This document shows, piece after piece, positions 16,468 to 27,463 of a stretch of DNA of 64,000 nt (positions within the stretch are counted from its first letter, which is position 1; every line of letters starts with the position of its first letter). A model generated the notes under the pieces. It had not been told where the DNA came from, did no database searches, and saw only the letters and a program-made list of their open reading frames with translations. Both the position numbers and the translations under genes were made by a program. Location: positions 653,346 to 717,345 of the forward strand of contig OW121745.1 of the NCBI GenBank assembly GCA_933228675.1, written 5' to 3'. Origin of the DNA: Stomorhina lunata (lineage: Eukaryota; Arthropoda; Insecta; Diptera; Rhiniidae).

Positions 16468-19421
16468 GACCAGCACTCAGGGGATGACCCCTACTTATGC
16501 AATGCATTGTGTTGGAACTAGGAAAATAGGTTATGGGAGGGTGTATAGATGGAGTAGTGTTTATGGACATTTGATTTGAACTTTCCTATATTGCAACTGG
16601 CAGGAAAAATTTCTGCGGGAAGTAAATTCCACATACGAACTGTACGGCTAAAGAATGAATTTTCTCTGTAGTGTGTTGTTCTGTCTACTGGCCAATCGAC
16701 TACGAAGGGATGAGCTCTAACAGATAGACGTGTATTGCGTAAAAAAATTCTAGTTTCGGGAACGAGTTCCCTGATTTCATTAGAGCACATTCCAAAGTAG
16801 TAACGATAGAACAATGTGACACAACCCACATTGCGACGGTGCTCCAGTGAATCAATAGAGTTGGATACCCTACTGTCACCAATAAGCACCTTCGCCCTCT
16901 CCTGTACTCGGTCAAGAAGCTCCAAAATAGACTTTGAAGCACCGGCCCATACATGAGAGTTGTATTCCATTTTCGGTCGGATATAGGTGGTATAAATAGT
17001 AAGGAGATCAGATGAAGTGAAGTATGTCTTGCACCGTTTTAGAAAACCGAGACACTTGAATGCTTCTTTCGACACTTGAAAAATGTGTTCAGTCCACCGG
17101 ACATCACATTGAATTCTCATGCCCAGAACATCAAGAGTATCTGATTCCTCGATATTTTCACCACCCATTAATACAGATGAAGTAACATGATCCGCCGTGC
17201 GTTTATGCGTGAGCATACAACATTGAGTTTTCCGCGCATTAAAATCGACTCTATTCGCACGACCCCATTCTGAGATTGCTTCTAAATCGCGGTTTAATGA
17301 TTCATTCATGTTTTGCCTCATAGTACCAATCTCTAAAGGGTTTGGTCTATGATTGAATGAATACGAATGGCAAATGTTACTATCATCTGCAAAAGAGTAG
17401 ATAGGATTGGAAGTTTGACGTAGAAGGTCGTTTATAAAGATAAGAAATAGAGTAGGAGAAAGAACGGAGCCTTGCGGTACCCCTGAATTTAGCTTGAACT
17501 CGTTTGATGAGATCCCATCTACAACAACTCTTATAGTGCGATCTCTGAGGAAGCTCGATATAAATCGAGAGAAGATATTACCGACACCAAAAGCAATAAG
17601 TTTTGATAGAAGTGCTCCGTGCCACACTCTATCAAACGCCTTGGAAATATCCAGAGCCACAACTTTACTTTCGCCAAAACGGTGTATTGAATGACACCAT
17701 TTTTCCGAAAGGAAGGCTAGCAGGTCTCCCGTAGAGCGTCCCCTACGAAATCCATACTGGCGGTCGCTTAGTAGGTTGTTAGATTCCAGATATTTCACAA
17801 GATGGTGGTTTACCATACTCTCCAAAACTTTGGAGAGTGCAGAACAAATTGCTATTGGGCGGTAATTTTCAGGGTTGGTAGCCTCACCCTTTTTAGGGAT
17901 TGGCGTTACATTAGCAACCTTCCAACACCGAGGAAATGTACCAGCTTGGTACAAGGTGCTGAAAAGGTTGGCTAATGGACGCGAAAGCGTCGAACAGCAC
18001 TGCTTCAAGACCAGTGCTGGAATGCCATCCGGCCCTGAAGACTTGTTTATGTTGAGATCTGCTAACACCCTTTTTACAGCACGGGCGCGAAAGAATATCT
18101 TTGGCATAGTTACAGATACTCTTTCGAGCTCGGGCGGAGGTTGAGTGCTTTCCGGCAAGCGGGAATTGCTTGCAAATAATTCAGCTAAAAGGTTAGCTTT
18201 GTCAACCGGGTCAGTGAATGTTTGACCATTCTTTAAAAGAGAAGAAATTGAAGAACTAGCATTATTCTTAACTCTTTTAACGAATGACCAGAAACTCTTG
18301 CTGCCCCGAGGAGCAGCAAGAATTTTAGTACGAAGACGCTGCTCGTACAGAGCTTTTTCACGTCTTAATACTTTGGCACATGTACGCCTTGCACGTTTGC
18401 GTTGCAAATCAGTAACTGGATTTTGGTTATTGCGCCAGTTTCTGAAAGCTTCCTCTCGGGATCTGACTGCTTGTTTGCACGTCTGATTAAACCAAGTTTT
18501 TACCTTTGGTTTAATCGAAATGTTTTTCACTGGGATAAACATTTTCATTCCCAGCTTAATAACATTAGAAACCATTTCCGCCGAGGCATTGACATTACTG
18601 TCGAGGAAACACAGTTTCCAGTTAAAATGCCTATAGAATTCGTTGAGCTCTGCCCAACGACCTTTTTCGTATAGAAAAATTGAACGTTTCGTAGCTGTTT
18701 GCGAAATGCTGCGAAGTGAGGAGAGCGAAAAAGAGGCGGAAATGGTACAATGATCGGAATTTCCGAGAGGTGCAAGAACCTTTACTTCATACTTATCAGG
18801 GTGTGAAGTAAGGAAAAGGTCAAGGATGTTTTGTTGGTGCCCATCAACACATGGAATATGTGTTGGCTCATTCACCAGTTGCGCAAGGTGATTGTGCGCT
18901 GCAAATAACTCAACATATTGGCCTTCAGGAGTTGTGTGGCTCGAATGGCGAAGCCAGGACGAGTTGTGAACATTGAAATCACCAGCAATAACGATTTCAC
19001 TGCTCGGACAACTCTCGAGGATCTTCGAAATTGAATCGGAAAGGGCATCGAAGCCAGATAAAGTTGTGCCCCTTTCCGCGTTTGGACTTCTATAAAGAAA
19101 CCCGAAGTACAAAAGATGCGCCCTGATTCTGAATTTAACCCAGAGACAGCTAAATTCGTTATCATGCGTGCCTAATGATTGCTGGCACTGGTACGCAACT
19201 TCATCGCGAATGTACATTGCAATGCCCCTATGAAGGTTAAAAAGGGATAGGAATTGATACCCAGGTATGTGAAAATCCTGTGGATCAGCATTTTCAGATA
19301 CCTGGGTTTCAGATAAGGCGAAAACATCCGGCCGATGGAGACAAATGTGTGCATAAACAGAGAAGAAATTCGCTCTTAGCCCACGTATGTTGCAGAAGTT
19401 TATGCTAAAACGATCTGCCAT
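16437..19421 (-). mobile_element. Non-LTR retrotransposon (LINE), minus strand, with poly(A) tail
   Basis: On the minus strand, a long endonuclease/reverse transcriptase ORF is followed by a short 3' UTR and then 29 consecutive A (a T run at 16437-16465 on the plus strand), the mark of target-primed reverse transcription. No ORF1 is found upstream. The 5' side runs within a few tens of bases into Penelope-like sequence, so the copy is either 5'-truncated or of a one-ORF type inserted next to, or in, the Penelope-like element. Confidence 0.88.
16518..19421 (-). CDS. LINE ORF2: AP-type endonuclease and reverse transcriptase
   Basis: About 967 residues from the ATG at 19421; the open frame runs a further nine codons upstream from a TTG. 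The N-terminal 230 residues form an apurinic-type endonuclease: FCNIRGLRANF, LSETQV, IAGDFNVHNSSW and the catalytic NSDH near residue 223. A linker with basic helices follows. The reverse transcriptase has SSGPDGIPALVLK, TPIPKKGE, YRPIAI, GFRRGRSTGDLL, LDISKAFDRVWH, SGVPQGSVLSP and the catalytic FADD at about residue 677. A C-terminal region of about 230 residues ends in VHKHYSIYTPSHN. No stop or frameshift interrupts it, so the protein may be functional. The clade (CR1/Jockey-like group in the wide sense) cannot be fixed by eye. Confidence 0.92.
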   Translation of the reverse strand: MADRFSINFCNIRGLRANFFSVYAHICLHRPDVFALSETQVSENADPQDFHIPGYQFLSLFNLHRGIAMYIRDEVAYQCQQSLGTHDNEFSCLWVKFRIRAHLLYFGFLYRSPNAERGTTLSGFDALSDSISKILESCPSSEIVIAGDFNVHNSSWLRHSSHTTPEGQYVELFAAHNHLAQLVNEPTHIPCVDGHQQNILDLFLTSHPDKYEVKVLAPLGNSDHCTISASFSLSSLRSISQTATKRSIFLYEKGRWAELNEFYRHFNWKLCFLDSNVNASAEMVSNVIKLGMKMFIPVKNISIKPKVKTWFNQTCKQAVRSREEAFRNWRNNQNPVTDLQRKRARRTCAKVLRREKALYEQRLRTKILAAPRGSKSFWSFVKRVKNNASSSISSLLKNGQTFTDPVDKANLLAELFASNSRLPESTQPPPELERVSVTMPKIFFRARAVKRVLADLNINKSSGPDGIPALVLKQCCSTLSRPLANLFSTLYQAGTFPRCWKVANVTPIPKKGEATNPENYRPIAICSALSKVLESMVNHHLVKYLESNNLLSDRQYGFRRGRSTGDLLAFLSEKWCHSIHRFGESKVVALDISKAFDRVWHGALLSKLIAFGVGNIFSRFISSFLRDRTIRVVVDGISSNEFKLNSGVPQGSVLSPTLFLIFINDLLRQTSNPIYSFADDSNICHSYSFNHRPNPLEIGTMRQNMNESLNRDLEAISEWGRANRVDFNARKTQCCMLTHKRTADHVTSSVLMGGENIEESDTLDVLGMRIQCDVRWTEHIFQVSKEAFKCLGFLKRCKTYFTSSDLLTIYTTYIRPKMEYNSHVWAGASKSILELLDRVQERAKVLIGDSRVSNSIDSLEHRRNVGCVTLFYRYYFGMCSNEIRELVPETRIFLRNTRLSVRAHPFVVDWPVDRTTHYRENSFFSRTVRMWNLLPAEIFPASCNIGKFKSNVHKHYSIYTPSHNLFS

Positions 19422-19457
19422 TGCAATATATTGAAAAAAACTAATCAATTGTCTATT

Positions 19458-19573
19458 TATAGTAAAAGTCTCAAAGATGTTAATTGTTGTCTGCGATACT
19501 AATTAATGGTCAGTGTTATGCCTTCACCATTAAATAGTTTGACAACAATTAAATCAGTGATACTTTTACTATA
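19458..19573. repeat. Inverted repeat at the left edge of the Penelope-like element
   Basis: TATAGTAAAAGT and TTAATTGTTGTC in the left arm (19458-19491) are matched in reverse complement by GACAACAATTAA and ACTTTTACTATA in the right arm (19541-19573), with a poorer match between them. About 50 bases separate the arms. Confidence 0.7.
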
Positions 19574-19738
19574 GACGATCCCCTGAAGAAGTCGACAACA
19601 AAATCGACGAAACGTCGGGAAAATTATATTGAAATTGTCTTTCAATAACACCCATAATAGGCCCAATTAGCTTAATTAAACTCAAACTCAAATAAACAAA
19701 TTGGCCAAAAATTAAATTAAACAACAAATTTATCGGAA
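19571..19738 (+). repeat. Penelope-like pseudo-LTR, left copy, with hammerhead-like core
   Basis: A 168-bp repeat from ATAGACGATCCCC to AACAACAAA. It contains CTGAAGA, then GTCGA paired with TCGAC as a 5-bp helix, then GAAA: the core order of a hammerhead ribozyme. CGTC after GAAA can pair with GACG upstream, leaving one bulged A. Penelope-like elements are known to carry such motifs in their terminal repeats. Confidence 0.75.
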
Positions 19739-19803
19739 AGCTCGCCGAGGAAAAAATCTCTACATTTATTAACTTACGAACAAAAAACACCTAAAGTTAC
19801 AAC

Positions 19804-22287
19804 ATGAAAGGATACTTTAAACACATTGAACTTAAATACAACAGAGAAACATGCAAAGCCATAAAGGAATATTGCAATGAAACGAAAAAATTAGCACAAC
19901 AAAAAGAGAGACTTATTTTTTTGTCAACTTGCAGAGACTACAGCCTAATTCCAAACCATACAATGAACACAACGAAACAGGTAAAACAACTTTTTGAGTG
20001 CAGAAGCATAAAAGAAAAATCTAAAAAAATAGAACATAATTTTCACAAAAAAATACTAGACTTAGAAATATCACAAACCAACACAAATATAAAACACATT
20101 TCACGGAGACTCTACAACATTGATATTGGTATACAAAGTATGATAATATCAACTGATCACATAACATTTATAAATAAACAAAAGGAACGGACAAAACATA
20201 TAAGAAAAATAGAAAATGAAAAACATTGCAAAAAGATCAATACACTGAAAGAAAATATATTTAAAACTTTTGGACTGGTTTTTAATGAACATTGGTTTGA
20301 AAACAAAACCAACATCGAAATTCCCATAGAATACAAATGGATGCTGTCCTTAGGCAAAAATTTGCCCTACCCGTCACTAAACATAATTTTTCACCAATAA
20401 ATATCATTGCCGACATGGAGCAATGCATACAGACTATAGAAGAGAATGGAGACAGAGAAAAAGACATTGCCAGAACTAAATTAGCTACCATGATAACTAC
20501 TTTCAAGAAAAAAGTTAGGAACACTCCTAAAGAAAAATTAATTTTAACAATTTACAAAAAAACAAACCAATTCATTAAACGACATAAGGACATAATAATT
20601 GTACAAGCAGATAAAGGTAATAAGACAGTTGCTATTTACAAAACCGAATACCATCAAAAAATGGAAAACTTGTTAGGGGACAGGAATACATATACGATCT
20701 GATCCAACGGTCTGATCCAACGGCAAAATTACAAAAAACAAATAACAATATAGTAACAGACTTATGCAAAGTTAACATTATTGACCCCTGGGTTAAAAAG
20801 AAACTTATGTGTTCCGCTGCAAACGCCCCTCGGATTTATGGATTACCCAAAATACACAAGATTGATATCCCACTCAGACCAATTATATCCTCCTTACAAG
20901 TCCCTTGCTACCAACTGTCGAAATATATTGGAAAAATTCTTAAGAACATCATATCTGAAAGTTATAACATAAAAAACTCCTTAGAACTCAAAATGCAGTT
21001 ACATAATTTCAAATTAGAGAAAAATTATATTCTGGTCTCCTTTGATGTAATTTCTCTCTTTACTAATATTCCGGTTCACAATGCTATTAAAGTTATAATG
21101 AAAAAATGGGGAAAAATACAAAATATAACAAAAATCAACAGTTCGAAATTCCTCGAAATCTTAAAATTCTGCCTCAACGACAACAACTATTTTGTATACG
21201 GAAATAAAATCTATAACCAGATATTTGGAATGCCAATGGGGAACCCACTTTCTCCGACAATTGCTGATATAGTTCTGGATAACTTACTTGACGACGCCAT
21301 ATTGGAACTTAAAAATAAAAATATAGAAATTAAATACATAGTTAAATATGTAGATGATATTTTTGCAATAATCAACATAGACGACAAAGATGAAATCCTA
21401 AATACATTAAACAACCACCACCCTAAACTGAAATTTACTATGGAAATAGAAGATAATGGATCGATAGCATATTTGGATACAAAACTCAGGAGAAATGTGA
21501 ACACAATAACTTTCGACTGGTACTCAAAAGACACATCGTCTGGTAGAATCATGAATTTTAACTCAACACAGCCAAGAAATCAAATCTTAAACACAGCAAC
21601 TAACTTAATAGAACGCGTTTTAAAAATTAGCGACAACCAATTTCATCAAGAAAATATTAGAAAAATAAACCAAATCCTTATTAATAATAGCTTCCCGAAA
21701 CAAATTATACAATCACTCGTCGATGTCACAAAAAATAGACTCACTACCAAAAAAAAAAACAACTAGACAACACTGACAAAGAACCCAAAAGCACAAAATT
21801 TTACAGTGTACAATACATCCCTGGGTTAATTGATTACAAGAAAATAAAAACAACCATAAACAATAACAATAACATCAGCTTTGCTTATAAACCTAACTTA
21901 ACACTCAATAAGATATTTACCAACACTAAAACGACAATAAGAAAAGAACAACAAAGCGACGTTGTTTACGAAATATCATGTAAGGGCAATGATACACAAA
22001 AATGCAACCTTATATACATAGAAACAACAAAACGATCCCTCTCAACACGAATAGGAGAACATAAAATGGATATAAACAAAGGAAAGGAGACAACAGCATT
22101 ATCAAAACATTTAATCTCAACAGGTCACACAGCTGATTTTGAAGACGTAAGAATTTTGGATAAAGAAAAAATTGAGAAAAAGAGATACACGAAAGAGAGC
22201 CTATATATACAAAAGAAGATAAAAAATACAATGAATTTGAAGGAAGACACAGAAAAGATAAATACAAGTTATAGAGTTGCATTATGA
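19804..22287 (+). pseudogene. Penelope-like reverse transcriptase / GIY-YIG endonuclease, broken frame
   Basis: The coding sequence is spread over three frames. 19804-20400: lysine-rich N-terminus. About 20356-20700: the following part (FALPVTKHNFSP, VQADKGNKTVAIYK), after a one-base slip in an A-run. 20714-21766: reverse transcriptase core (RIYGLPKIHK, SFDVISLFTNIP, GMPMGNPLSPTIAD, KYVDDIFA at about 21342). 21767-22287: the endonuclease part, with CNLIYIETTKRSLSTRIGEHK. Between the second and third parts a 13-bp unit, TCTGATCCAACGG, is duplicated in tandem (20698-20710 and 20711-20723). The last slip coincides with a run of 11 A at about 21750-21760. All main motifs are recognisable, so the decay is moderate. 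The first G of the GIY-YIG signature is not evident (IYIETT). Confidence 0.87.
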
Positions 22288-22450
22288 GAAAGCTTTGTAC
22301 TTAATTTAAGTCGTATTGTTTTAAATGTTTATTGTTTTCCGTTTTTCTGTTACTTTTAAATGTTTTAATGTAAATTAATCGTTTTTATGTAAGTTTTATT
22401 ATTTAATGTTAATTATTTAATAATGTAATAATGTTCGCTTCTTTAATAAA

Positions 22451-22618
22451 ATAGACGATCCCCTTAAGAAGTCGACAACAAAATCGACGAAACGTCGGGA
22501 AAATTATATTCAAATTGTCTTTCAATAACACCCATAATAGGCCCAATTAGCTTAATTAAACTCAAACTCAAATAAACAAATTGGCCAAAAATTAAATTAA
22601 ACAACAAAATATTTTTAT
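22451..22618 (+). repeat. Penelope-like pseudo-LTR, right copy
   Basis: It matches the left copy over 168 bp with very few differences. One of them changes the hammerhead-like CTGAAGA to CTTAAGA, which would remove an invariant core base. Confidence 0.85.
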
Positions 22619-24445
22619 TTTTTGTTTTTATTTATTTTTGATTTTATTTAATTTTAGGGTTAACATCATTTTACAAAAGTCTTACGTTTTATAGAAAAAG
22701 CTTTCAGAAAAGTAATAAAATAATTCATGGCAATACTATTATTTGATATTTCATTACGAAGCTTTTACTTCCAAACGAAAAAAGAAAATGAACTCAATTT
22801 AGAGCTTAATGGTTAGGCTAGTATTCGATTGCCTTATAGCGTATGACAGTTTTGTGAACAGGCTGTTAATGTAAAATTATGTTTATGTTATATAAAAGCA
22901 TAAACTAAACATATTTATAATACAGTAAACTAATAAATAGACAAATTTTTACTAAGGGCTTAAACCGATTATTTAAAAATCGAGTACTTTTAACTCATGT
23001 TGAGTATATATACATCACTATAATGTTTTTTGTAAATTTCATTGACCGATGTCTGTTTTTTGTTTGAAAACACGAATTTTTTGTTAAAAATTAGAATTTG
23101 TATTATCAATTTCTTTGAAAAGTTTGATTTTAGTATGAAATATGTAAAATAGAGTATGAAATATCATGGAAATTATATTCCATAAATTCCCCACCCACGA
23201 AACCGTTTATATGATAAAAAAAAATAGCAAATTAGAAAAAATATGATAACTAAATTTAGTAATAATGTTATTTTTTATCAGAAAAGTCTGAACTTAAATA
23301 TTTGCTTAAAAAGTTTTTACAAAATATTATTTGTCAAAACAATGAAATATTTAACGTAGCTTTAAATTATGTAGACAGCTACTTTAAATTATTTGATGTT
23401 AACAAAAGATTATCATCGCGATATGACTTAGTCACATTTTTTAGTCAATTGCCTTCGGCAAGTCCTCAAGAACATGTAATGGCCAGTGCAAATTGTAGTA
23501 ACTCGGAAACTATTTAACCGATTTTAAAGATATGTAGCTTATTGGAAATCTCATTGTGGTTGCCCTAAGGACCAGGATCAACTTTTTTGCAAAAAGGGGG
23601 AATAAATAGCGTTAACTTTGCAAAAACTTAAAAATTATAAAATTTTTCCGATATAAACTTGATTTGTCAGCTTTAGGACCTGGGCGACACGTGTTAGCGT
23701 TGTCCAATTTGACTAAAATTTTGTGGATGAAAGTTCCTCACCAAATCTCACAAAATCCGACCGGCACTCCTTGAAATTCTTAAATTTATTTTTTTTACAC
23801 ATTTGAAAAACTCTGTATACGTATATCAAGCAAAAATATAAAATTTTGTGAAAATGAGTGAATTCACTTAATTGTGAATAAATTCGAAAATAATCAATCG
23901 ATTTTAATGGTCGATATCTCGTTTTGTTTGTGGCTTTGCGACAGAATAATGAATCTGAACGGTTTTTCGCCGTTTTCTATTTTTCATGATATTTTTAAAA
24001 CAAAATTTTTTGCCATTTTTATGTAAAAAATATATTTTTTTCTTAAATTTTTTATTATAACTCTGATACTATTGATCCGATTGAATCGCGATATATAGAC
24101 GAATCAAAGGCTATGTAAATTTTAATTTTTCTGATTTTATTTTAATAATATCGGACTAGTAGTTTTTGATTTATCATTAATTATTTGAAGAAACGTCTAA
24201 AAAAATTGCAATTTAAAAAAAAAAAAATTAAAAAAAATCTTGCCATAGAATTTAAAAATTTTACCATTTTTGTACTAAGGTAGCCATGATACATCAAATG
24301 TATATAGTGGTTACTCGAACACATTTTTGGTGTTGCCCTGTGTTATCAATTGTTCTCTTTTTACTTAGATAAGTTTATACTGTAAAATCATGCGATCATC
24401 ATTACTCTAAATTCTAACCAATTCTATGTTTAATTTATGTTAAAG
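22619..24445. other. AT-rich unassigned region with one possible exon
   Basis: No mobile-element signature is recognised. The only coding-like stretch is at 23282-23517. The portion 23520-24300 has the style of diverged repeat DNA (TCGATATCTCGTTTTG, CGGTTTTTCGCCG hairpin at about 23960) but matches nothing else in the window by eye. Confidence 0.4.
23282..23517 (+). CDS. Possible terminal exon of an unknown gene
   Basis: An open frame of about 78 codons begins directly after the acceptor-like TTTTTTATCAG (AG at 23280-23281) and ends at a TAA at 23515-23517. The translation is rich in Asn, Phe and Leu (ICQNNEIFNVALNYVDSYF) and balanced enough to look coding, but I do not recognise a family. 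No upstream exon can be paired with it. It may be a gene relic or chance. Confidence 0.25.
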
Positions 24446-26802
24446 TTTTTATACCCTTCACCAATAGGTGAAAGGGTATTATAAGTTTGTGATTCCGTTT
24501 GTAATTTTTTTATTAGTGATCGACTCAGATTCGGGAGGAGAATCGATTAAGCGATGTCCGTCTGTCTGTCTGTCCGTCCGTCTGTCTGTCTGTTGAAATC
24601 AAGTTTCTGAAGCCCCTGGAGGATAGACCTACATAAATTATATATCAGATTTTAGGAAATTCTCCCACAATGAGAATTTCCTAGTACGTGTGTAAGAAAT
24701 TTTGTTTACATTTCGTAAGTATTGTTTCAGCGGTATCTCAGGTGTTTATGGACCGATTGTGATGAAATTTGACATCGTTCTTTGTGTGAGGATTTTCTAA
24801 AATCTATACTCCACAAATCTGATTACGAATACCATTCAAATTGTACCGATCAACTCAGAATCGGCAGGAGAATCGATTTCGCAACCTCCGTCCGTCCGTC
24901 TGTTTTTTGTCCGTCCGTCTACCTGTCTGTATTTTTTTCTGTTGTAGTCAAGTTTTTGGAGCTCCTGTCTTGTCGATATCTCAGGTGTTTATTTTGATGA
25001 AATTTTATAGCGTTCTTTGCAGGGGATTACCTAAAACCTGATGCATTCGGTAATTTGTGGTAGATATAATTTAGCGTTTAAGCGATGGTGTTTTGATCGA
25101 CAATGATAAAATTCAGGGTGGCCCAATATCCTAAAATTTTGTGTAAAATCCAGGAGCTCCACAAATCTGATTTTAGCAGACAGACACTCTGCATTAATCT
25201 TAATTTTGTGTCTGACTTTTGAACATTATGATAATATTTGAGAATGTATTATATATCAAATTATAGGTAATCTTCCTAGGAAGTACAAAAATGCAGCTAA
25301 CTACATGATATCCGTTCAAAACCTACATATGTATGTAAGTATCTCACATATCAACGAAAATTTAATTTTTTTAATTGCAATTGGGAGAAATCCGTTCACG
25401 TTTGACAATTGATCCCTTATAACTTCGCCTAAGATACGATGATGACATTTAGTATAAAGACGTTGTACGATATTGAGGGACAACATTTGACAAAAGTATT
25501 TCTGATCTCTTGAAAAGTTCGATATTGAAAACGGGCGAGCTCTATTCACATTTAGTGAAATCTACCATATAACCCCGACCGGGAATCGATTTAATGCTGA
25601 TAAATTAAATCACATTAAAATTGCACAAGGAACTAGAGCAAAACTTTCCAAACATCCATCGGACAGATCGAAAGAACAATACATCACAAATATTATTGAT
25701 GAAGTGTTCATTTAAATTAATTAACTAACTTCAGATTAATAAGTAAATCTTTAATAACTTTTCCGACAAAGCTGATATCCATCCATTCAAAAGCTATATA
25801 TTTCACGTATGTATCTAAAACTAAGAGTGTATACCCTATAATTTTAAGGCTTATCATTGTTAAAGCTTTGACCTAAATTAGTCCGCTAACTTCAGAGTTT
25901 TACATAACTAATCAAGAACTTTTACTAGTTGGATAATTCGTACGAATTAAAGTGCACAACCCTCACTGGGCACTGTGATTTTGGGTTGCATGCCAGAATA
26001 CTTAAACTTCATCAAATCGATGTGCTATTGCAAATGTAAGGGCATCTACATTTTGAAGCATCTTTTCTGCATGGTTTATCTGGTCTATCGAACTTTATTA
26101 AATGTTCGTAAAATATGTGTCTATTTTATTTCGAAGCTACTGGCTGGCTTAAATAGGCATTCTCTACTTGTAGTCTAGTAATCATTATCTTTCACAAAGG
26201 GACCACTTAAAAACCCAAGTGAAGCTTCCCTAGACATCAGCCACCTGCCCAACCTATCCTTTGGGTGTATAACTATTCTAGATGATGACGCCACCGAAAA
26301 GCTTTTCTTTTTCCGACTATTAATTTTAAAGACTCTTTGCATATGTTTATACCTTCCAGGAGCTCCACAAATCTGATTTTAGCAGACAGACACACTGCAT
26401 TTATCTTAATTTTGTGTCCGACTTTTGAACATTATGATAACATATGAGAATGTATTATCTATCAAATTAGGAAGTACAAAAATGCAGTTAACTACATGAT
26501 ATCCGTTCAAAACCTACATATATATGTAAGTATCTCACATATCAACGAAAATTTAAATTTTTTAATTGGAATTGTAAGAAATCCTTTCACGTTTGACAAT
26601 TGATCCCGTATAACTTCGCCTAAGATACGATGATGACATTTAGTATAAAGACGTTGTACAATATTGATATTCAGGGCGATAGCGCATAAAATAAACTTTC
26701 TAGAGGGACAACATTTGACAAAAGTATTTCTGATCTCTTGAAAAGTTCGATATTAAAAATGGGCGAGCTTTATTCACATTTAGTGAAATCTCCCATATAT
26801 AT

Positions 26803-27427
26803 TGTGACGAATTTTAAACTTATCCGTCCCATTGTGCAAAGTTCACTGCTTATAATTCTTCCCCTCGCTTTCTAGATGTTTCTGTTGGTGTTGTTGTTAT
26901 TCTGTTTATGTCAAATAAGCAGAGCAACATGTTTCTCTTATGTACAGTAAAGAGCATAGTAACATGTTTCTCTTTTATCTACATTCTCTCTCTCTCTGTT
27001 ACTGTTAACTTCAGATAACCTGTTTGTACAACGTATGTGTGAGTGTGTTCTTGATCATGTGAGAATGTAGTGGAACACATATGAACTTTCGTAAGCCACA
27101 TTGTTAGTGTAATCAACTACAGCTGCTCTTTGTTTACGTCTGCAGAAATTGCTAGAAACTCTCTTCTCTACTATATAAGGCCGATGGGCGAGTATTGTGG
27201 AACAGTTTGAATTAAGACGCGTATAAAGAGAACAGTGTGACTAAGAGTATTTTTAAAGCAGTTTTGTGAAGTTTGTTTACAGTTTTTGTGAAAGTGTGTT
27301 TTAAGTGATTAACTCTAAAGTTAATAAAAGTATTACTTTGTAAAACTAAATAAAGTGTTTTAATTAATTTGATTACGGTTGTTTGCAAAAAGAATTCCTT
27401 CCACGTTTTTAAAGGAAAAACGTAACA
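26803..27427 (+). repeat. gypsy-B 5' LTR
   Basis: 625 bp, TGTGACG to CGTAACA. A TATATAAGG box is at 27172-27180 and AATAAA signals are at 27323-27328 and 27349-27354, so U3, R and U5 can be placed roughly. A CTCTCTCTCT run at about 26989 precedes the promoter. Confidence 0.94.
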
Positions 27428-27429
27428 AC

Positions 27430-27444
27430 TGGTGTCAGAAGTGG
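27430..27444 (+). promoter_or_regulatory. gypsy-B primer-binding site, tRNA-Leu type
   Basis: TGGTGTCAGAAGTGG begins two bases after the LTR. It is complementary to the 3' end of insect tRNA-Leu (CCACTTCTGACACCA, from memory), the primer used by the mdg3/blastopia-type gypsy elements. Confidence 0.8.
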
Positions 27445-27463
27445 AATTGCAAAAATAACAACC

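Larger units (their letters stand above)
19458..22618 (+). mobile_element. Penelope-like element with GIY-YIG endonuclease, frameshifted
   Basis: A reverse transcriptase with YVDD followed by a GIY-YIG-type endonuclease is the hallmark of Penelope-like elements. The coding region is flanked by two direct 168-bp repeats (19571-19738 and 22451-22618), as for the pseudo-LTRs of this group. An inverted repeat lies upstream (19458-19491 against 19541-19573), another common oddity of these elements. The coding frame is broken at three or more places, so the copy is dead. Confidence 0.88.

Noticed and set aside
19571..19640. Fully formed type III hammerhead ribozyme
   Set aside because: Helix I is only about two bases and helix III needs a bulge, so only a hammerhead-like core is claimed.
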